DNA of 64,000 nucleotides from Bacteroidota bacterium (GTDB lineage Bacteria; Bacteroidota; Bacteroidia; Chitinophagales; Chitinophagaceae): the NCBI GenBank assembly GCA_016712665.1, contig JADJQP010000002.1, positions 124,001 through 188,000 of the forward strand, written 5' to 3'. Both the position numbers and the translations under genes were made by a program. Under the pieces are notes generated by a model. The model made no database searches, was not told where the DNA came from, and saw nothing but the letters and a program-made list of their open reading frames with translations. Shown piece after piece: positions 59,271-64,000 of the stretch; the stretch's first letter is position 1, and the number at the start of each line of letters is the position of its first letter.

Positions 59271-60934
59271 ATGAGTTTATTTATTAAAAAGCCCCTAGAT
59301 AAATTACTAAAGGAGGCCTCAGAATTAGGGGAACATACCCTTAAACGAACCTTGGGCTCAGGTGCTTTGTTGGCCTTGGGTATTGGCGCTATTATTGGCG
59401 CAGGAATTTTTGTTCGAACGGCTGCTGCAGCGGGTAACCATGCAGGACCGGGCGTTATGATTTCATATATCATAGCCGGTATTGGATGCGCCTTCGCCGG
59501 TTTATGTTATGTTGAATTTGCCTCTATGATTCCTATCGCAGGAAGTGCCTACACATACAGTTATGCTACTATGGGCGAACTTATTGCTTGGATTATTGGC
59601 TGGGATTTGATTCTTGAATATGCATTAGGTGCCGCAACCGTAGCCATTGCTTGGAGCGAATATCTAAATAAACTATGTGAGCATTATTTTGGGTTTACCG
59701 TCCCGTACGCGCTTTGCCATTCGCCATTTCAGACCTCGATGACTGGCGAACAGGGAATTATCAATATTCCGGCACTACTTATTTTAGGTTTATTGACGTT
59801 AATACTTATTAAAGGAACCAAAGAATCTGCCAATGTAAATGGTATTATTGTGGTGGTAAAAGTGGTTATTGTATTAGTGTTCATTGCCCTAGGCTGGCAT
59901 TTTATTGTTCCGGAAAATCATGCAGTAATTATTCCGCCCAATACAGGAGAAACGGGCATGTTTGGTTGGAGTGGCGTATTACGTGGTGCGGGAATTGTGT
60001 TTTTCGCCTATGTAGGCTTTGATGCAGTAAGCACCGCAGCACAGGAAGCAAAAAATCCACAGAAAGGAATGCCAATAGGTATTTTAGGTTCTTTGGCTTT
60101 TTGTACGGTACTCTATATTCTATTTTCCTATGTACTTACCGGTGTGGCAAATTATAAAGATTTCAGTGTAACCGGACCTGGTCATGAAGCAGCGGTTGCT
60201 TACGCCATTTCGCATTATATGGTTGGTTATGAATGGTTTGCCGGATTAATTACCATAGCCATATTGGCCGGATTTTCATCGGTAATCCTGGTGATGTTAT
60301 TGGGTCAATCAAGAGTATTCTTTTCAATGAGTAAAGATGGATTATTACCCAAATCTTTTTCAACAGTTCATCCTAAATATAAAACACCTGCCAAGGCCAA
60401 TATGTGGCTATTTGTGTTAGTGGGCGGTTTTGCAGCATTCGTACCCGGCGATATTGTTGGTGATATGTGCAGCATTGGAACCTTGTTTGCGTTTATTTTG
60501 GTTTCTATCGGTGTCATTATAATGCGAAAATCAAATCCTGAAACAGCACGACCCTTTAAGGTACCTTTGGTTCCATTGATTCCTATCCTCGGTGCATTGG
60601 TATGTGGTTTTATGGTATTTGGCCTAGGGTGGGAAAACTGGAGTCGACTACTCATTTGGTTGATTATTGGCTTTGATGTCTATTTACTGTACAGTTTAAA
60701 AACAGTCACTTAGCAGATACCGCTACCGAAAGTAAAAAATCTAATTTGGTGAGTTTGCTGGGTATGGGTTTGGTAATTATGCTCATCATAATGACGTTCG
60801 TTCACTATGCCGACAATCTTTCAGAACTACTTAGCGGTTTTGTAAAAAATGAGGTGTTTTTCTATTTTGTAATTCTCTTCTCAACCCTTCATTTCTTTGC
60901 CTATATCTATAAATATATGACAAGTAGAAAATAA
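59271..60934 (+). CDS. APC-family amino-acid permease (CAT-like), one frameshift
   Basis: The N-terminus reads LLALGIGAIIGAGIFVRTAA, the substrate-binding region of cationic amino-acid transporter-like APC permeases. Ten or more helices follow, including GIVFFAYVGFDAVSTAAQEA. The annotated frame stops at 60713. A missing A in the run at 60698-60702 restores NSHLADTATESKKSNLVSLL and two further helices, ending at 60934, for ~554 residues and the longer form of the family. Substrate specificity cannot be read from the sequence. Confidence 0.88.
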
Positions 60935-61075
60935 TTGCGATTTACCATGTATATAGCTGCCATGCTTTGTAAATGAGCACGGTAATTACATAAAAACGAA
61001 CCTCATTTCAATGTGAATTAATATTTATTTGTAAAAAATATTTGCGAAATTAGTCATTCAAAAATATCTATACAT

Positions 61076-63313
61076 ATGCTTTCTGTTAAAACCCCAAAAA
61101 CAAACGGTATCCCATTCCATTTTCTTTTTCTTAAAAAAATTCTTTTCATTGCCATGGTCGTTACAATGACGACATCTAAAGCGCAAAACAATATTGTGAC
61201 CTATGCAGGAAACAACGGAAAAGAAACCTTTTACGATGTAGTGGAAATTTCAAACGGAACCTTTCTGGTTTGCGGTTATGCCGATAACCTAAATTGGATT
61301 GCGCCCAACGTACCTAAAACCAGTATTAGTTATACAGGTACAATCCCGAATGCCCTAGGCAAAAACAGGTACGGCTTTATTTTGCAATTATCAAGCCATC
61401 TGGATAGCATTTTGCATGTAGTGCATTTTCCGCAAGGTGCTGTAGAAGATATCCGATTTATGAAAACAAATTCTAAGCCGTATCAGCCAATCGGTGACCT
61501 ATATATCAGTTGCAATACCTCAGATACGGATCCAAATAATGGTGGATATATTATTGCGAAATTGAACAATAATTTCATCAGCGGAATTCCAAATGAGTTA
61601 AGCTGGTATCAGGTAGTTTGGGCCAAATCGTACGCCAAAACCTACCATCCATGGGATGTAAGCAGTAAGGGGCAAGTGTATTATGTAAGTGGCGAAGCAC
61701 ATGGATACGATTGGAGTGCCATGTATTGTTTAAACAGCAATGGAAAACGTAGAGTCATTAACAATTGGAGAACCCATTGGTTGCGCAATGGCACAGAATG
61801 GAAAGGAACACCTGCTTCTGCCAATCCGCAAGGAGGTATTGATTCAGTAAATTATAGTGGAATTGCTTTGAAAATAACCGGACGATGCGAGTTTCGATCA
61901 TGGACAGTTGCCGATTTCAACCTTACTAGTCCGGATGGCAATGGAGGTACCCGAAAGGGAAAATGGCCCGCTGATTTTCTTTTCAATTCTCCCTGCGATC
62001 CTCAAAATCCTACTGCGAACTCACCGGGCTACAACTTATACTCACCAGAAGCTTGTTGTCCGGTATGGGGTGCATCAAGTATTTGCATCGACCGAAGAAA
62101 TGACGATGTATACCTTGGTATGAATTTCAAAAGTTATTACAATCCCGCCAATTCTCCTGATTTCGAACCAGCCGTTATTGCCTTTGATAGCACAGGTACT
62201 ATCAAATGGTGGAGTCGGCTTTATCATGAAATTACACCTAATGGCGATACCGTAGGATCACTACCTGACCAATATGTGGATGCACTAGCCATCGACTATC
62301 AAAATAATAAATTAACGGTGGCGGCACGTGCGCATGGCAATAATACTGAAAATTTATGGCAGGGAAATAAAGTCAATAATGCACCCAATGCATACGGATT
62401 TCAAAATCAATTTACCGGCACCAATGGAAATATTCATGAATCGTGGTTGGGAAAATTACGTTTATCAGACGGGGTATTAACCAATTCAACCTATGTGGCA
62501 GAACTGACGGAGGGTACCGGTGGTTTGGGAAGCGCCCATTCCGATCCCAATTTAGATGGATGGCCCGATCCAAATACCGGTTGGCCTGATGTCAATACTA
62601 CCTATATTACCAAAAATAACCTGAAAGTATCAAGCAACGGGGACGTGTGCATGCTGGGCGTTGGGCGAAGAACCATCACCACCAAAAATGCCTATCAAAA
62701 AATGGTGAAACCCTTCTGGGGAGGCAAGAGTTGCTGGAATAGCTTTGTAAGAATGTACGACAAAGAATTTCATGTTCCAAAGTACTCGTCTCTAGTTGTT
62801 GGACAATGGGATACTTTAAGTCAAGCCGGTGGAGACAACACCGAATTATTTGGATTGTACAAAACGAGCAAGGGCATCGTGGCAGTTGGTCGACACAAGG
62901 CCGATAATGCAGATATAGCCGTAGGAAATACGATCCCAATTAATGCGGTGCCTGCCTGGGGTGTGGCAACACCAAGTAATGAATCAGCTGTATTTGTTTA
63001 TTATGTATCAGATAGCTTGTCAAATGCAAATGATCAAATCACTACCGGAATAACGGCTATCAACAGGAATCCATTTGAAGTCCATTTTTACCCTAATCCT
63101 GCCAAAGAAAGAATCTACTTTTCATTTGCTAATGATATATATAGAAATGAAACCTTTCGATACACGGTCTTAAATCCTGTGGGGCAAAGGCTTTCAACCG
63201 GTAATACTGAAAACAATACAATCCCGCTTAAAAACCTATCAACAGGTGTTTATTATATTGAACTACTTTGGAAACAAAATAATAAAGTACTCAAAAAAAT
63301 TGTCATTGAATAG
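61076..63313 (+). CDS. T9SS type-A sorted secreted protein with beta-propeller-like body
   Basis: The 745-residue product has a long signal peptide (KKILFIAMVVTMTTSKAQ) and a body with recurring SBBP-like pieces (TYAGNNGKETFYDVVEISNG, GDLYISCNTSDTDPNNGGY, NNKLTVAARAHGNNTENLW). The body is probably a beta-propeller. The C-terminus is a sorting domain (VHFYPNPAKERIYFSF ... LSTGVYYIELLWKQ). It is rich in Asn, Gly and Trp. Function unknown; surface binding is a reasonable inference. Confidence 0.85.
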   Translation: MLSVKTPKTNGIPFHFLFLKKILFIAMVVTMTTSKAQNNIVTYAGNNGKETFYDVVEISNGTFLVCGYADNLNWIAPNVPKTSISYTGTIPNALGKNRYGFILQLSSHLDSILHVVHFPQGAVEDIRFMKTNSKPYQPIGDLYISCNTSDTDPNNGGYIIAKLNNNFISGIPNELSWYQVVWAKSYAKTYHPWDVSSKGQVYYVSGEAHGYDWSAMYCLNSNGKRRVINNWRTHWLRNGTEWKGTPASANPQGGIDSVNYSGIALKITGRCEFRSWTVADFNLTSPDGNGGTRKGKWPADFLFNSPCDPQNPTANSPGYNLYSPEACCPVWGASSICIDRRNDDVYLGMNFKSYYNPANSPDFEPAVIAFDSTGTIKWWSRLYHEITPNGDTVGSLPDQYVDALAIDYQNNKLTVAARAHGNNTENLWQGNKVNNAPNAYGFQNQFTGTNGNIHESWLGKLRLSDGVLTNSTYVAELTEGTGGLGSAHSDPNLDGWPDPNTGWPDVNTTYITKNNLKVSSNGDVCMLGVGRRTITTKNAYQKMVKPFWGGKSCWNSFVRMYDKEFHVPKYSSLVVGQWDTLSQAGGDNTELFGLYKTSKGIVAVGRHKADNADIAVGNTIPINAVPAWGVATPSNESAVFVYYVSDSLSNANDQITTGITAINRNPFEVHFYPNPAKERIYFSFANDIYRNETFRYTVLNPVGQRLSTGNTENNTIPLKNLSTGVYYIELLWKQNNKVLKKIVIE

Positions 63314-63400
63314 AAGGTTGAAGTACTTAGAAGGATTGTGTAAAGTAAATATACTCAATAGCAATCCTAAACCAGGTTGAATTCTTGACCTAACTAATTC

Positions 63401-64000
63401 CTAATTCTTAATACTTGCTCTAATGATATTCAAGGCTCCACCCGCGTGGAACCATTCAATTTGTTGGGCATTATAGGAATGATTCACCTGAATGGTTTCA
63501 TTGCTACCATCTGCATGGTTGAGCACCAATTGTAGTGGTTTGCCAGGTGCCATAGCCATTAAGCCTTCAATATCAATACGGTCATCTTCCAAAATCTTAT
63601 GATAATCTGCCTTGTTGGCAAACGTCAACGCAAGCATGCCCTGTTTTTTCAAATTGGTTTCATGAATTCGTGCAAAGGAATTTACCAATACCGCTCTCAC
63701 TCCCAGATGACGAGGTTCCATAGCAGCATGTTCACGACTGCTACCCTCTCCATAATTCTCATCACCCACTACGATACTTCCAATTCCAGCTGCTTTATAG
63801 GCTCGTTGCACATCAGGTACGGTTCCATACTCACCGGTTAATTGATTTTTAACCTCATTTGTTTTCTCATTAAAAAAGTTCAAAGCACCTATTAGCATGT
63901 TATTGCTGATATTATCAAGATGTCCTCTAAACTTCAACCATGGACCGGCCATTGAAATATGATCTGTAGTACATTTTCCCTTTGCCTTAATTAATAATTT
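63401..64000 (-). CDS. aconitate hydratase, C-terminal part (N-terminus beyond right edge)
   Basis: The frame stays open from 63401 to base 64000. Visible aconitase pieces are KAKGKCTTDHISMAGPW, then VGDENYGEGSSREHAAMEPR (the conserved swivel-domain signature) and GVRAVLVNSFARIHETNLKK. This is the C-terminal domain that closes over the 4Fe-4S active site. The type (AcnA/mitochondrial-like) cannot be fixed from the fragment, though the short GKCTTDHISMAGPWLKFRGH points to the mitochondrial-type form. Confidence 0.95.
   Translation of the reverse strand, partial: KLLIKAKGKCTTDHISMAGPWLKFRGHLDNISNNMLIGALNFFNEKTNEVKNQLTGEYGTVPDVQRAYKAAGIGSIVVGDENYGEGSSREHAAMEPRHLGVRAVLVNSFARIHETNLKKQGMLALTFANKADYHKILEDDRIDIEGLMAMAPGKPLQLVLNHADGSNETIQVNHSYNAQQIEWFHAGGALNIIRASIKN

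Overview
The window is a chromosomal stretch from a member of the Bacteroidota (Bacteroidetes). Four things support this. Six secreted proteins end in a type IX secretion (T9SS) type-A sorting domain. Many promoters carry the Bacteroidetes -7 element TAnnTTTG and genes lack Shine-Dalgarno sites. Bacteroidota-restricted families are present (DUF4270, DUF2279, the short glycogen-synthase-like protein, the DarA/DarB pair). The clpC, panC/glmS and sucA neighbourhoods also look typical. I cannot name a genus. No tRNA, rRNA, CRISPR, prophage or IS element was recognised.

Layout. 1-2.9 kb (minus): TPR protein, ribH, LutA-like Fe-S protein and NamZ/DUF1343 (cut by the window edge). 3.5-5 kb: miaB. 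5.3-8 kb: a T9SS cargo protein and a DUF2279 protein. 8.1-13.2 kb: dxs, an RsmI-like methyltransferase, small envelope proteins and plsC. 13.3-21.3 kb (minus): a ~1,400-residue T9SS protein, sucA and a small T9SS protein. 21.3-29.5 kb: clpC, a STAS-like protein, then a DUF58 / transglutaminase (TgpA-like) / MoxR operon. 29.5-34.8 kb (minus): a very AT-rich four-gene cluster of unknown function (fibre-like S74-type protein, lipoprotein, T9SS surface protein, GT39-like glycosyltransferase). 34.9-39.0 kb (minus): glycogen-synthase-like gene, DUF4270 and glmS, divergent from panC. 40.4-42.4 kb: a PhaE-like polyhydroxyalkanoate protein divergent from phaJ. 42.4-49.7 kb: YkuK-like protein, CoA-binding protein, beta-CASP RNase-like hydrolase, then lipoprotein, beta-propeller protein, small Omp85 protein and nadK. 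49.7-57 kb: DUF6445-like protein, a conserved hypothetical, a secreted T9SS nuclease-like protein, CvfB-like protein, an MBL hydrolase, a PAP2-like protein and clpS. 57-59.1 kb (minus): darB and darA, a stand-alone dialkylresorcinol pathway. 59.2-64 kb: amino-acid permease, another T9SS protein and the 3' end of aconitase.

Quality warning. At least 17 genes are broken by single-base indels, mostly in short homopolymers, and four more loci are interrupted by in-frame stop codons without a change of frame. Housekeeping genes (miaB, clpC, panC, bamA-like, moxR) are among them. The simplest explanation is uncorrected long-read or low-coverage sequence, not mass pseudogenisation. I therefore report the reconstructed whole genes and state where each break lies.

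Most interesting biology: the AT-rich operon at 29.5-34.8 kb, the isolated dar locus with a nearly leaderless promoter, the repeat-bearing PhaE-like protein without a visible phaC, the beta-propeller / mini-Omp85 / NAD kinase operon, a surface-sorted endonuclease/exonuclease/phosphatase-fold enzyme, and a divergent promoter pair that shares its TA dinucleotide.
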